DNA from: Apricaphanius iberus
Lineage: Eukaryota > Chordata > Actinopteri > Cyprinodontiformes > Aphaniidae
NCBI GenBank assembly: GCA_028564705.1
Contig: JAPXFQ010001339.1
Coordinates: forward strand, 831,001 to 895,000
Reading direction: 5' to 3'
Length of the DNA: 64,000 bases
Positions 34,301-44,219 of the stretch are shown in pieces. The notes beneath the pieces are model-generated. The model saw nothing but the letters and a program-made list of their open reading frames with translations, did no database searches and was not told where the DNA came from. Within the stretch, counting starts at the first letter, position 1, and every line of letters starts with the position of its first letter. A program made the translations under genes and the position numbers.

Positions 34301-36218
34301 CTGCTAGCGCTACCTAGCTGTAGCTGCTAGCGTTTGAGCTGTAGCTGCTAGCTTTTACTAGCTGTAGCTGCTAGCGTTTACTAGCGGTAGCTGCTAGCTT
34401 TAATAGCTGTTTCTGCTATCGCTGACTGGCTGTAGCTGCTAGCACTGACTTGCTGTAGCTGCTAGCATTGACTGTCTGTACCTACTAGCGCTGACTGGCT
34501 CTAGCTGCTAGCATTTAATAGCTTTGGCTGCTAGCGCTGACAGGCTCTAGCTGCTAACATTTACTGGCTGTAGCTGCTAGTGCTGATTGGCTGTAGCTGC
34601 TAGCGCTGACTTGCTGTAGCTGCTAGCGCTGACTGTCTGTAGCTACTAGCGTTTACTAGCTGTAACTGCTAGCGTTTACTAGCTGTAGCTGCTAGCTTTA
34701 TTAGCTGTAGCTGCTATCGCTGGCTGGCTGTAGCTGCTAGCTTTATTAGCTGTAGCTGCTAGCACTGACTGGCTCTAGCTGCTAGCATTTAATAGCTTTG
34801 GCTGCTAACATTTACTGGCTGTAGCTGCTAGCACTGACTTGCTGTAGCTGCTAGCACTGACTGTCTGTAGCTACTAGCGCTGACTGGCTCTAGCTGCTAG
34901 CATTTAATAGCTTTGGCGACTAGCGCTGACTGGCTCTAGCTGCTAACATTTACTGGCTGTAGCTGCTAGCGCTGATTGGCTGTAGCTGCTAGCGCTGATT
35001 GGCTGTAGCTGCTAGCGCTGACTGGCTCTAGCTGCTAACGCTGACTGGCTGTAGCTGCTAGCATTTAATAGCTTTGGCTGCTAGCGCTGACTGGCTCTAG
35101 CTGCTAACATTTACTAGCTGTAGCTGCTAACACTGACTGGCTGTAGCTGCTAGTATTTACTAGCTGTAGCTGCTAGCGCTGACTAGATGTAGCTACTAGC
35201 ATGATGCTTCATCATGGAGGACGAAACCGAAATCAAATTTGCCCCTTCTTCACTGAAGATAAATGTTCAGGCCATCTGAAAGCACTCCTCCATGCAAGAG
35301 ATGAACACCTGTTTTTGAAATATATGCTGTATTCACGTAGGACCTCTAAAACTTATAACAAAAAACACTGAAAATATTAACATGAGCCATAAACTCCTGT
35401 TGGCAGTTGATAAAAAATGTTTTGTGCATACTAAACATGCCCAATTTTTTTTTTTTTTACTCGGTACTAAAGAATAAACAAAAGATATATTTTGCTATTA
35501 TTTTTTGTCTTCAGAAAATATCTCTGTATTTTAGTTTTTTCAGAACTGGATATTTTGTTTAATAGGTCTTGGATTTCAGGTTGCAGTTTTATATATTGTA
35601 AATTTTGTACCAGTTCCCTTTTCTCACAGTAAAATAATCTAACATGTTCCACATTCTCTTCTTGAAGACAAGGCGTTTGAGATTGTAAAATACATTTTTT
35701 TGTCTGTGCTACAAAACCAGCCACATCTGTAGGACCAGTGCTATAAACTGAAAAACCCATCTTTGTTACAAAGAGTATTAAGAAGAAAAATCAATTAGAA
35801 TCAAATTGAATCGTTACACATTTTAAGATTCACATTCCTAATAATTATCCTCAGCAGTTTTCAAACCCAATAGAAATCAGATGTGAAGCACAGAGATGGC
35901 AGAATCATACTGTGGGGATACTTGTTTCCCAAATCTACTGGAGCAGGACTTCCTCCAGGACTGGATGGTTGAAACTTGAACCCAGTTCAAACTGGTTTTG
36001 AGAAAATCGTCAGGAGGTTCTGCCCCGCTGACCCGGTTCTTGCAGCTCAGTGTTGTTGAATCACGTACCCGATGACGGCAACCCGTCGGTTCTAACACGT
36101 GTGTTCTGACCCGTTCTGCTGGTTCTGTTGCAGAGCACCGCTGGGCGTGGACATCACAGCGGAGGTGAGGGCAGCCACCATCAGGTTACCGTCGATCCGG
36201 ATGAAGATCCCAGGCTGA
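25138..36218 (+). CDS. osgepl1: Mitochondrial tRNA t6A37 threonylcarbamoyltransferase
   Basis: Seven coding exons (25138-25328, 30177-30564, 30645-30849, 32265-32413, 33521-33651, 33733-33804, 36134-36218) join in frame to 1221 nt, 406 aa. OSGEPL1 (Qri7/TsaD/Kae1 family) transfers threonylcarbamoyl to A37 of ANN-decoding mitochondrial tRNAs. The N-terminus MFQTKVGSVRRLLRCKHALV is Arg/Lys-rich and lacks acids, like a matrix signal. Then come the nucleotide-binding GIETSCDDTGAAVVD, the metal-binding HHMEAH (136-141), VSGGHALL, the LSGGVASNQYIR loop and the third metal ligand D348 in TDNGAMIAW. All introns are GT-AG and two are minimal (80 and 81 bp). The start is the first ATG. All family motifs are intact. 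Confidence 0.95.
26458..27010. repeat. Dispersed MITE-like repeat in osgepl1 intron 1
   Basis: The left part GGTCCCTCATTTATTGTGGG, then GGTTCTAAAAATAACCCACAAAT and GGCTGTAAAACCCCTCGCCA, has the look of a widespread fish repeat of the form CCCTCG-TTTATCGCGGGGGTT. The right part (AAATCCACCAAACAGCAAAG) may be its other end. The class was not confirmed from sequence alone. Confidence 0.35.
27796..27813. repeat. (AAT)n microsatellite
   Basis: Six tandem AAT units in osgepl1 intron 1, followed closely by an A9 run. Confidence 0.8.
28010..28350. mobile_element. hAT-type MITE copy, opposite to 4668
   Basis: It begins TAGGGGCGCACCGATCCGAC. Its interior (AAACATAACTAAGACAAAAC; AAATTTCAAGTGAAAAACAT) is the reverse complement of the copy at 4668-4939. 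The right end is worn; GGTATCGGGACCGATATTTT is the last recognisable part. Confidence 0.5.
29100..29510. repeat. Dispersed repeat (CATTTTGATGATGTCATCA family)
   Basis: GCATTTTGATGATGTCATCA followed by CGCTGCGCCTGCAT and ACCAGGTGCACAAAGAGGAT repeats 14550-14615 closely. A more diverged copy is at 21500-22050. It closes with TTTTGGAAAGTTCTTCTG. Confidence 0.5.
29510..30095. repeat. Dispersed repeat, inverted partner at 44040
   Basis: AAATGTATTTGATTTAAATA, then TTTTTGCAAC, near 29740 is the reverse complement of bases near 44270-44300. The right end CCTTGGGCCGGCTCTACT is the reverse complement of the CAGAGCCGGCCCAAGG end at 44045. A 60-bp hAT MITE is inserted at 29903. Confidence 0.5.
29903..29962. 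mobile_element. 60-bp hAT-type MITE with target duplication
   Basis: It runs from TAGAGCTGAAACAACTAATC to TAATCGTTAGTTGCAGGGCT plus A, almost wholly a palindrome around ATCGATTAATCGAT. The flanks GTAAAATT (29895-29902) and GTAAAAGT (29963-29970) match at 7 of 8, as expected for hAT insertion. Confidence 0.7.
30177..30564 (+). CDS. osgepl1: osgepl1 coding exon 2
   Basis: Acceptor TTCCTGCAG, donor GTAAGG. Encodes TGGIIPTVAQELHRENIERV through the metal-binding HHMEAH, VSGGHALLAA and LDEAPGDTLDK. It ends in phase 0, and the next intron is only 80 bp. Confidence 0.95.
30645..30849 (+). CDS. osgepl1: osgepl1 coding exon 3
   Basis: Acceptor TTCCCAG, donor GTAGGA. Encodes VARRLSLRKHPECATLSGGQ through CCFSFAGLRNQITMLIKQKE, ending AEEG with a split Gly codon (phase 1). 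Confidence 0.94.
31090..31600 (+). mobile_element. Kolobok-like TTAA element remnant (left end)
   Basis: A TTAA at 31090-31093 is followed by AGGGGGTTATTATGCAGATT, the same style of end as the element at 41694 (TTAA then AGGGTCTATATAATGC). About 330 bp inside lies a THAP-domain exon relic. TTAA targets together with a THAP domain point to Kolobok. The right terminus was not found before exon 4 of osgepl1. Confidence 0.5.
31427..31557 (+). pseudogene. THAP-domain exon relic
   Basis: The frame reads VKNICYLCANQFTED, stop, FLNKSLFDGGLMYRLALKAK and on, ending before a donor GTAAGAAC (31558). The pattern C-x-x-C...FTED-(C)F-x-N with a later RLxLK stretch is the C-terminal half of a THAP zinc finger, and the stop (31472-31474, TGA) falls where a Cys is expected. 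It is a dead transposon exon. Confidence 0.5.
32265..32413 (+). CDS. osgepl1: osgepl1 coding exon 4
   Basis: Acceptor CTCTGCAG, donor GTGAGA. Encodes VEEGTLLSCVSDIAAAAQHT through TENPTL. It ends in phase 0. Confidence 0.93.
32880..33433. repeat. 23-bp minisatellite in osgepl1 intron 4
   Basis: About 23 units of GCTAGCGCTGACTAGATGCA plus GCC, with an interspersed longer variant that inserts TGATGCAGC at about 33060, 33188, 33291 and 33390. It ends about 90 bp before the acceptor of exon 5. Copies are very similar. Confidence 0.9.
33521..33651 (+). CDS. osgepl1: osgepl1 coding exon 5
   Basis: Acceptor CTTTTCCAG, donor GTGTGC. Encodes VLSGGVASNQYIRKAL through the metal-ligand motif TDNGAMIA and a split Trp codon (phase 2). 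The next intron is only 81 bp. Confidence 0.94.
33733..33804 (+). CDS. osgepl1: osgepl1 coding exon 6
   Basis: A 72-nt microexon with acceptor TCTGAGCAG and donor GTCAGT. It completes Trp and encodes NGVERLREGKGILAPDVDVG YEP plus a split Lys codon, matching the human NGIERLR segment. It ends in phase 2. Confidence 0.92.
34271..35200. repeat. 23-bp minisatellite in osgepl1 intron 6
   Basis: About 40 variable units of CTGTAGCTGCTAGCGCTGAC plus TGG, with TTTACTAG and ATTTAATAG variants. The unit length and TGCTAGCGCTGACT core are shared with the array at 32880, so the two flank exons 5 and 6. This one is more diverged. Confidence 0.9.
36134..36218 (+). CDS. osgepl1: osgepl1 coding exon 7 (terminal)
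   Basis: Acceptor TCTGTTGCAG. Encodes APLGVDITAEVRAATIRLPS, IRMKIPG and the TGA at 36216-36218, matching the human PLGVDI...M-I C-terminus. Confidence 0.93.
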
Positions 36219-36350
36219 TGCCCAGAATTCCCTGAATCAGAGTCTGAACCATGTGTATAGGAGAGCTGCTGTTATTTATTAATACATGTATTTTGATATC
36301 AAGTTTTAGATTTTATGAATTATTTAAATTATTTTGACCCAAAATGATTA

Positions 36351-36356
36351 AATAAA
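36351..36356 (+). terminator. osgepl1: osgepl1 polyadenylation signal
   Basis: AATAAA 133 nt after the stop codon, followed about 30 nt later by a T-rich stretch. Confidence 0.6.
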
Positions 36357-36402
36357 AGAATAATTTGTGAAAGAAACGCATATTTTGTTTTTTTATGGCA
36401 CA

Positions 36403-36416
36403 CTGCCCTCTACTGG
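36403..36416 (-). promoter_or_regulatory. CTCF-like motif after osgepl1
   Basis: The minus strand reads CCAGTAGAGGGCAG, an excellent CTCF core, 47 bp beyond the osgepl1 AATAAA. Two more candidates on the plus strand follow at 37766 and 38134. Confidence 0.4.
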
Positions 36417-36419
36417 AGA

Positions 36420-39270
36420 GTTCTTGGGAGTGCGCCTCAGTGCTGGACTCGTTTAGCTTTTTCGCTTCAGACTGAAGAGGATTCAATTATCCTTGATTTA
36501 CCACAAACATCCAGATGGTTTTCAGGTCTTATTTAATATTTTAGAGAATTATTAAACTGCAACTCACTCGTAAAGCAACTTTTCTTTTAACTGAAACTGA
36601 ATAAATGAGTTTCTAACGGTGTTAGCTACATTATTTTTTGTATTCTAGTACATTTTGGTAAAAATATTAATTTTGCACTAAAAAACAATAGTGAAATGCC
36701 CTCTTCAGGTTAAATTTCGCACTGCAACCAGGCATTTTTACCAGCTCAAATATATGGCAAGCCTCTTTAACATTTAATAAGTAGACTGGATGTATATTCT
36801 ACCCATCTTTATATCAATTCTTCCTAGAAAAAAAAAACATTCCAGATGTCCATTAATGAATTGATCTTTTTACATATTAACATTTTGACTGTGTAAAATG
36901 TAATTCTTAAGAGGAGAAAAGCATTTCTTACTTGGAGAAATTCAAATTTTAGGTGGCAGGAAAATGGTTCCTTGTAAAAACGTTTTGATTGGACGAATGT
37001 GAATACTTAGTACTCTTAAAACATTGTTTCTTGTAATGGATGCAATTACTGATGTCTCGAAATGTTTTTTAGCTAGTTGAAATATGAATCATTGATGATT
37101 AAAATAACATTCTTAACAGATAAAAGGTATTTTTGGATATCCAAAATTAAATGAATCTAATCGAAAACAAGACCTTTTCCAAGTAAGAATTGCATTTCGT
37201 CTATCCACAAAGTTCATTCTAGATCGGTGGAACCTTTCTGAGGATAGGAACAGCTGCAGACCCACACATGAGTGGGAAATGTGAAGTTATTTGTCCTATG
37301 AAGATTTTAAAAAAGTATTTTGTATTTGTACATATTGATTTATAGATATCCGGAATGTTAACATTTTACTTGGAAGAACTGTTTGAAAGACATCTGGAAT
37401 ACATATTCAGTTAACCTGTTAAATGCTAAAACTGCCACTTCAACTTTTTATTAATATAGAGATGCATCCGTAAAAAATACAGTTGATGAAATCTTCCATT
37501 TTAACTAGGAAATAATGTAATTTTACCAGGATTAATTGTATTGCCCTAAAATAGGAATTATAGATGGGAGTGGTCGCTGATTAAATGTTAAAACAGCTTG
37601 CCATATGTTAACGGAAAAGCACAGTATAGCAACACCTACACAGCAAGTTGGAGTTGAGCCCAGTTTCTACGTCTCCGTCAGCCAGTTTGCCCCCACACGT
37701 ATCGACGGAGACGTTTTGCGTTTATAGTTCTCTGTGTCACTGTTGCAAAGAAATTCCCCAACAGGACAGCAGGGGGTGCTAACTTCTCATGGCGGGTCTG
37801 CCTACCATTGCAATGCCGTTTCTGGTCAACTGGAGTTTATTTTCTTCGGCTTGTGAACACATTCCCTCCCTTTATATACTTATATATATATATATATATA
37901 TATATACTTCTCCGTCTACATCGGCGCGAGAGCTCACCGTCACCGACGCAATGACGGACTGAGCAGAGCCCAATTTTTTTTAACTGTCCGTCCACAGAGA
38001 GCGTATACCTGTGTTTTAAAGTCACAGTCCAGTCTGAAGCGGAAACGCCATCAGCAGAGGAGACGACAGGAAGTTGAGCTGCGTGAGATCCGCCCTCATC
38101 CTGCAGAGCAACCTTCAGGCCCGCAGAAAGCCTCTCTAGGTGGCGCTGCAGTTGTTGTCATTAGTCAAAATATGACTAATTAGTTTTGCAACATGAACAA
38201 TTTTCTAATCATCTTATCAATAAAAATGATGCACTTTTAAGAAAGTCTGCATCAATCATTTGCGTTTTGGTTCAAATTGCGGAATGTACCATTCCTAAAT
38301 GGCCCCAAGGCAGCACTTTGAACACCCCAGCTCTAACTGATCTATTCTGCGTTCACTGAAGTCAAACTGAGTCTTTGTTTCCAACCTCATCCAGATTTAG
38401 TAAGTCCTGGCTGAAACCAACATGTTTTTATCTAAATTTCACCTTATTTTGATTGATTTTATTTTGCATTTTACTTTAAAAAGTAAAATTTGTAACTAAA
38501 AAAACAATAAAATTGGTTTGTGTCTTTAAAACCAACAGATTAAAGCAGAATCTGCTTTTAACAAAACGTTCTCGGTTTCCTTCCTCCTGCTTCTCACCAC
38601 GGCTTGCTGGACTTTTGCCCCATTCCTCCCAGCAGAACCGGTGGAACTGGGTCGGGTTACACAGCTCTGTATCTCTGGCCGCTAAAGTTCTTTGGGACTG
38701 GGATCAGGTCTCATCTGGTGTCTTCCTCTCTGAGCTTTCAGCCCATGGTTCTCCAGGACTGGTTTCACTGGGGATGAAGACTCTACCAGCTTCTTCATCA
38801 TGTCCTCCAGTTTTATAGATTAACCAATAAGAAGCTTACAAAGTTATGACATCATCCAAGCTGCTTAAAGACAGTATTCTTAGCATCTGGAAGCCTCTGA
38901 ATTTATTCAGTCTTCAAAAAAGAAAATCCTTTCTTAATCTTAACTGAGATAAAATACATAAAAGGAAATTAATCATTTCTAGAGTCTGAACATAAACAGA
39001 CATTTATGAAAGCAAAAACAGATTATTTGTCCCAGTTTATTCATTATCTCCAGCCAAGGAAGTGGTTTCTAACAGAAAGTTCTGCCTGTGGACCGGTCCA
39101 GTGCAGATCACAGGATGAGAAACCCAAAGAGATGTGTGACGGTCCCGTTATCCGTCTGCAGACTCCCGCACACCGAGCTCTGAAAGTTACACAAAACTTA
39201 CCAGCAATAACTTGGATTATTTAGGCTCAATAGATATATGTGTGTCCAGGTTATTTATTCACTTATAAAT
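36420..39270. other. Intergenic between convergent osgepl1 and fkbp7
   Basis: No gene seen. The stretch holds a (TA)n run (37880-37906) and two plus-strand CTCF-like cores: ACAGCAGGGGGTGCT (37766-37780) and CTCTAGGTGGCGCTG (38134-38148). Short open frames here match no family. Confidence 0.45.
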
Positions 39271-39280
39271 GTAACAGTTT

Positions 39281-39976
39281 CAATATTTAGTTCACTAATT
39301 AAATATTTAGCTCCAAACTACACATTTAGCTGGTACACTAAATATTTAACTACTAACTAAATGCTTAGCTAGGTAGCCAAATATTTGGCTAAATATTTAG
39401 CTAGTCGACTAAATATTTTACTTCCAATTAAATAGCTAGGTAAAAGCTTAGTTAGGAAGCTAAATATCCAGCTAGAAAACTAAAATGACTAGCTGAATAT
39501 TTAGCTTTGAACTAAATACTTAGTTAAATGTTTAATTAGGAAGCTAAATGTTTAGCTTTGAACCAAATATCTAGCTAGTCAAATAAAAATTTAACTTTGA
39601 ACTAAATAGCTAAATGCTTAGTTAGGAAGATAAATATTTAGGTGCGAACTAAATACTTAGCTAGTCAACTAAATATTTTACTCCCTATTAAATAGCTAGC
39701 TAAATGTTTAGTTACGAAGCTAAATGTTTAGCTAACAAGCTAAACTGAACAGCTGAATATTTGGCTTCCAACTTTGAACTAAGCGATTAGCTGGTCAACT
39801 AAATATTTAACTTCCAACTAAATAGCACGTTAAATGCTTAGTTAGGAAGTTAAATATTCAGATAGCAAGCTAAGATGACTAAATTTTTATTTTTAGCTAA
39901 ATACTCAGCTAGCTAAATGCTTAGTTAAGAAACTAAATATTTAGCTCTAAATATTTAGCTAACATGCTAACTTGTG
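39281..39976. repeat. Degenerate AAATATTTAGCTAG array
   Basis: Roughly 700 bp of irregular AACTAAATATTTAGCTAG, GCTTAGTTAGGAAGCTAAAT and related words. It is a sister of the arrays at 22780 and 61060, and lies 0.5 kb downstream of the fkbp7 stop. Confidence 0.65.
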
Positions 39977-40510
39977 GATAAGTGGAAGTGGATTACCAAA
40001 ATAAAAGCTTGGTCTTGCGAACCTCTAAACTCCTGTAAAGCCATCGGTAGAAGTTAGCATTGCCGATAAAACGACTCTTACGTTTTAAGCTGAAATATTG
40101 GACATGTCGATAAAAAGGAAAGCTTAAAACTGAACTTTTTTTACTCTTATAACAGGCTAAATAACCCTAATAATTGTTGTTAATGTTTGACTGTAACTTC
40201 ACAAACAGGCTCGTGGTTTGGTCCTTGTTCTGCAGCTTTACATGGGTTCCCTTCTTCCCTTTTATAGAACCGCTATACTGACGGCTCTGCTTCTGGATCT
40301 GATAGGGGTCCAAAACAGTAAAATCACAGTTATTTCTCTCTGCGTTGAAATCTGTGCCTCTGAAATAACTAAATAATGTATAAAAAAAGGAAGACATTTG
40401 GATCTACACAGAAGTGGTTTATAGATGAAAACGGAGGTTGGGCGTTCTCTCTCTCAGCTCCACTTCCTCCTGTTTTCTGTCCTCCGAAACAAACGACAGA
40501 CGATGAGCAG

Positions 40511-40672
40511 CTAAAGCTCGTCCCGCTCATAAATATTATACTCCTTGGCGCTGATCACGCCGTCTCGGTCCTGGTCGCTCTTCCAGAAGATGTCGGTGAG
40601 GAGCTTCTCGTAGAACGGCTCGTCCCGAGGTTTCCCTCCCTTTTCGTACTCCAGCTTCAGGTATTCCTTCAC
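40511..40672 (-). CDS. fkbp7: fkbp7 coding exon 4 (terminal)
   Basis: 54 codons from [18 protein letters not shown] to YNIYERDEL and TAG (40511-40513). Contains EF-hand 2 and the RDEL signal. The acceptor on minus is TTGTGTCCAG. Confidence 0.93.
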   Translation of the reverse strand: MKEYLKLEYEKGGKPRDEPFYEKLLTDIFWKSDQDRDGVISAKEYNIYERDEL

Positions 40673-43600
40673 CTGGACACAAGGAAACAGATCTCAGAGC
40701 GGATCTTAAGTCCAGTAGTAGGGGTGTCACGATTCTCCAAATCCTCGATAAGATTTTCCATTTTAGGGTCACGATTCGATTCACGAATGTATTTATTTTT
40801 TTACGGCACAGAGCCCTACGTCATTTTTAGACTAGTCTACGATCATTGGTTTTATTCATTACATTTTGTACAACAAATCTTAATTTAGAAGACAAAATTG
40901 ATGCAATTTTTATTATTCTTGTGTAATGTATCACATTAGGGAGTAATGGTCAAATTGAAATAATTTATTTACAATAAAAGCGTAACAATATTGTTTAAAT
41001 GGCAAATGATTGGTAACAGATGGTGGCTGCCATCTAGTGTCTCTTTATAGTTACTGCAGAAAAAACGACAACGCAAAGCTACAGATGCTCATTGGTCCGA
41101 GTAAAATGCAGCTAACAGCGGACCTGTTGTTTACAACGGGAATGTGGATTTTACTTGTTGGGAACTCAACATTTCCTCTCCGGGGATTTGGGAGTAGAAA
41201 GAGCGGCTTTAGCTCTGGTCCCGCTGCTTCATCTATCCTAGCCGTGGTCGAGCTGTAGCTTAGCTAATAGCCACTTCCTAGCGTCAGCTGATGTGTTCTG
41301 TAGATGTGCGCTCTGATCACGGGGGATGTGATACAGGTGTTAAAATGATACCAGGTGTTGTGAGTTCTATGAGAACTGGTGGGAGTTACTTGTTGGGGAA
41401 AATGCGATGTGTGGTTCTTTGTGATGACGAAAATCTGAGTAAATAGACGGTCGCCTGTTAACTTGCGACAGAGTCCGAGTGGGACGCACCGACTGTAAAC
41501 ATGGCAGGAGGTGATCGCGATCCTCCTTTGGATTCCAATGTGCAAGGTCGTAACGTGATTTCGATCGATTTCGATACAAAACCGAGATCGTGACACCCAT
41601 ACTGAGCGGTATGGATTAAATGTTACCAGGTGAGTTAATAAAATGAACTTGGAAATAGTGCTAAGACCTAAAACAATAGTAGTTGCAGATTATTTAAAGG
41701 GTCTATATAATGCAAAATCAGGTTTTTGGAGTTTTCAACCATCTGGTAATGCAATTTTCTCAACAAAAAAACCCCCACCAGAGTGGTTTTTGGCTTAATT
41801 CCCGCATTTCTGAGTAATCCTCCTGAATCCTGCTCTCTGAGAAGCTGCCCCTCCCTCTCCTAGAAAACGAATGAGTGTTCAACAAGTGACATCACTGATT
41901 GCAAGTTGAGTGCTAGAGTTGTCTGCAACGTCCCCTGCAGGCAGAGCGGCTTGCCTCTGGTAGATTTTCTAACACACCCTCCTCCTTCTCAAAGCTCATA
42001 GCTGCTCCGGTTTTTGGCAGCTTAAAACACTTTTTTGTTGGATTTTTTACTTTTTCTGTGAAAACGCCTGTTTGGCTGCATGGATTACAGGATTTTATTC
42101 TACATTCCTAAAGAACAGCAGCTGAATCAAAGAACAAAGACGCCTGATGGACAGAGAAGTAAGTGGCTACATGCTAATGCTAATGTATGTTAGCCATTTA
42201 TCAAGCTGCTTATGTGATCTTATAACAGCATTGTGTGGTTAATTCATTAATCTGTAGAATCTCAGGATGTTCAGTAAACGGGTGCAAACAACACCAACAG
42301 CTTTCTCATATACTGGGCGGGAAAGATTTGCTTAGTGGACGCAGCTATGTTGGTTTGGGCTCTGTCTAAAGCCTGGAGATTTAGCAACTGAAATTGGCTT
42401 TATTAACTCAGTTTTTTACCGGAAAAAAATAAAATGAAAATCTGAGCCCTTAATATAACAGAGCTTCTTTGTGGTACTTGGGGCTTTTTTAAATTATTCC
42501 TGAGAATTCTGTTTGTGATGAAGCTTAGCGCCGTTTGTTTCAGCTCTGAAGCGCAGCGTAGCGTTGGGGTGCAGGAGGCGGGTTTATAGAGAAACGATCC
42601 GTTTCACTTCGTGGTCCAACTTTAACCACAGGATACAAGTTTTATCATATATATGTATATCCCAGAAGTTGAAAGCTGTAAAATAACATGATACAGTCCC
42701 TTTAAATAATCTGTTTCTTTGTAATTGGTATAGATAATATGCAGTGTTCTGGTGCCGGTGGTTTGTATCAATAAATAATTACATTTTTTCAGATATCAAT
42801 CCTGGGGGAGAGCGTGGGGGCATGGCCGATAAAAGAGAAGCACTGGCCTACAGTAATGATTGTATACTTGATGGGTCGACGTAATTGTAAGCAGAAGACC
42901 CTTAGCTTTCTAATGATATAAAATGTACACAGGTTCAAGTTAGAAGCCAAAAATCAGGTGGAATTAAAAGTGAAAGTGGTCTAGTCTGAATAAAGAGGTT
43001 AAAGCAGCTTTTGTTCCACGGTTCAGCTTGGAGAACGCGGTTACCTCTGCCTTGGAGAGACTCCTGTCCTTATCCAGGTCCATCTGTCGGAAGGCCTCCA
43101 TGCTGCGAGGCCCCCTGGACACGGAGAACACCTCCACCTCGAAGATCACCGTGGCGTCTGGAGGCACCGGACCTTATTCAGCCGCAGACACAAACCAGGA
43201 CAAATCAGGAAAATCTGAACGGTCTAAGGAACGCTTTTAAAACATATAAAAAATAAAGCTTAAAGAAAAAGAAAATCTGTTTCTGCTCAGAGCAACATGC
43301 AGCTGAATGAAGTTCTCTTCCGGGAAACAACCGAAGCGTTTAATGGCGTTCAAACCTGAGGCGCAGAAGGCAGCGCCCCCTGCAGGCGGCGCAGATACAG
43401 CTGTTAGTCACCTCAGCGTGCTCCCGTGCATGCAAAGAACCCCCCCCACCCCTCCGAGCATGCTGAGACTACGTGGGGCCCGACAGAGGAGCAGCGCGCA
43501 CCGCTGCAAGAGACAACGACAGGAAGAGACGAGGGAATGAAGCTCCGACGGCTGACCTCTGACCTTCCTGCTAATCAGACCAACCTTTTCCTGTCTGACC

Positions 43601-44182
43601 GAACGCCAGAGAGGACGGAACCGTCACCTTCCTCTTCTCCCCGGCGCACATGTCCATCATCCCGATGTCCAGGCCCTTGATGACTTGTCCCACACCCAGG
43701 ACGAACCACTGCGGGTGTCCGTCTTTGTCCGACCGGCTGGGACAGAAAGACGTCTCAGGTTTAACGCGTCGGGACATAAAACCCTCATCCTAGATGTTTT
43801 TTCTGATCCCAAACCAACCAGAACCCTCCAGCAGTGGTTCTGGCAACACTTTGCTTCCTTTCATTGAGGATTCTGCTCAGCTCTCCGAAGGTCCACAGCT
43901 TTTCGGTCAGACTGAGCTCTGGACTTTGACTAGGCCATTACAGCACCGGATTCTGCTGTGTTTGCGGAAAGCTTCAGCTGCCAGGCGAGGGAAAATAGTC
44001 TGAAGACATCAGTGTCTTTGTAAAACCGTAAAACACATCCCATCAGAGCCGGCCCAAGGCACAAACAAAGGGCCCCCCAAACCCATCTGCACCCCCCCAT
44101 AAATGCTGAAACTACGTTAAAATTTATGAAAATGTGAATAATAGTCCATTTGATTTTTTGCTTTTTGTTTTTTACTGTAGAA

Positions 44183-44219
<37 letters not shown>

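Noticed and set aside
32880..35200. CRISPR-like array
   Set aside because: The 23-bp units are directly contiguous with no unique spacers, and the setting is the introns of a vertebrate gene.
43571..43777. Frame extending fkbp7 exon 2 upstream to 43777
   Set aside because: A splice acceptor (TCTGTCCCAG) and the reading phase from exon 1 set the exon start at 43736; the extra codons are intron.
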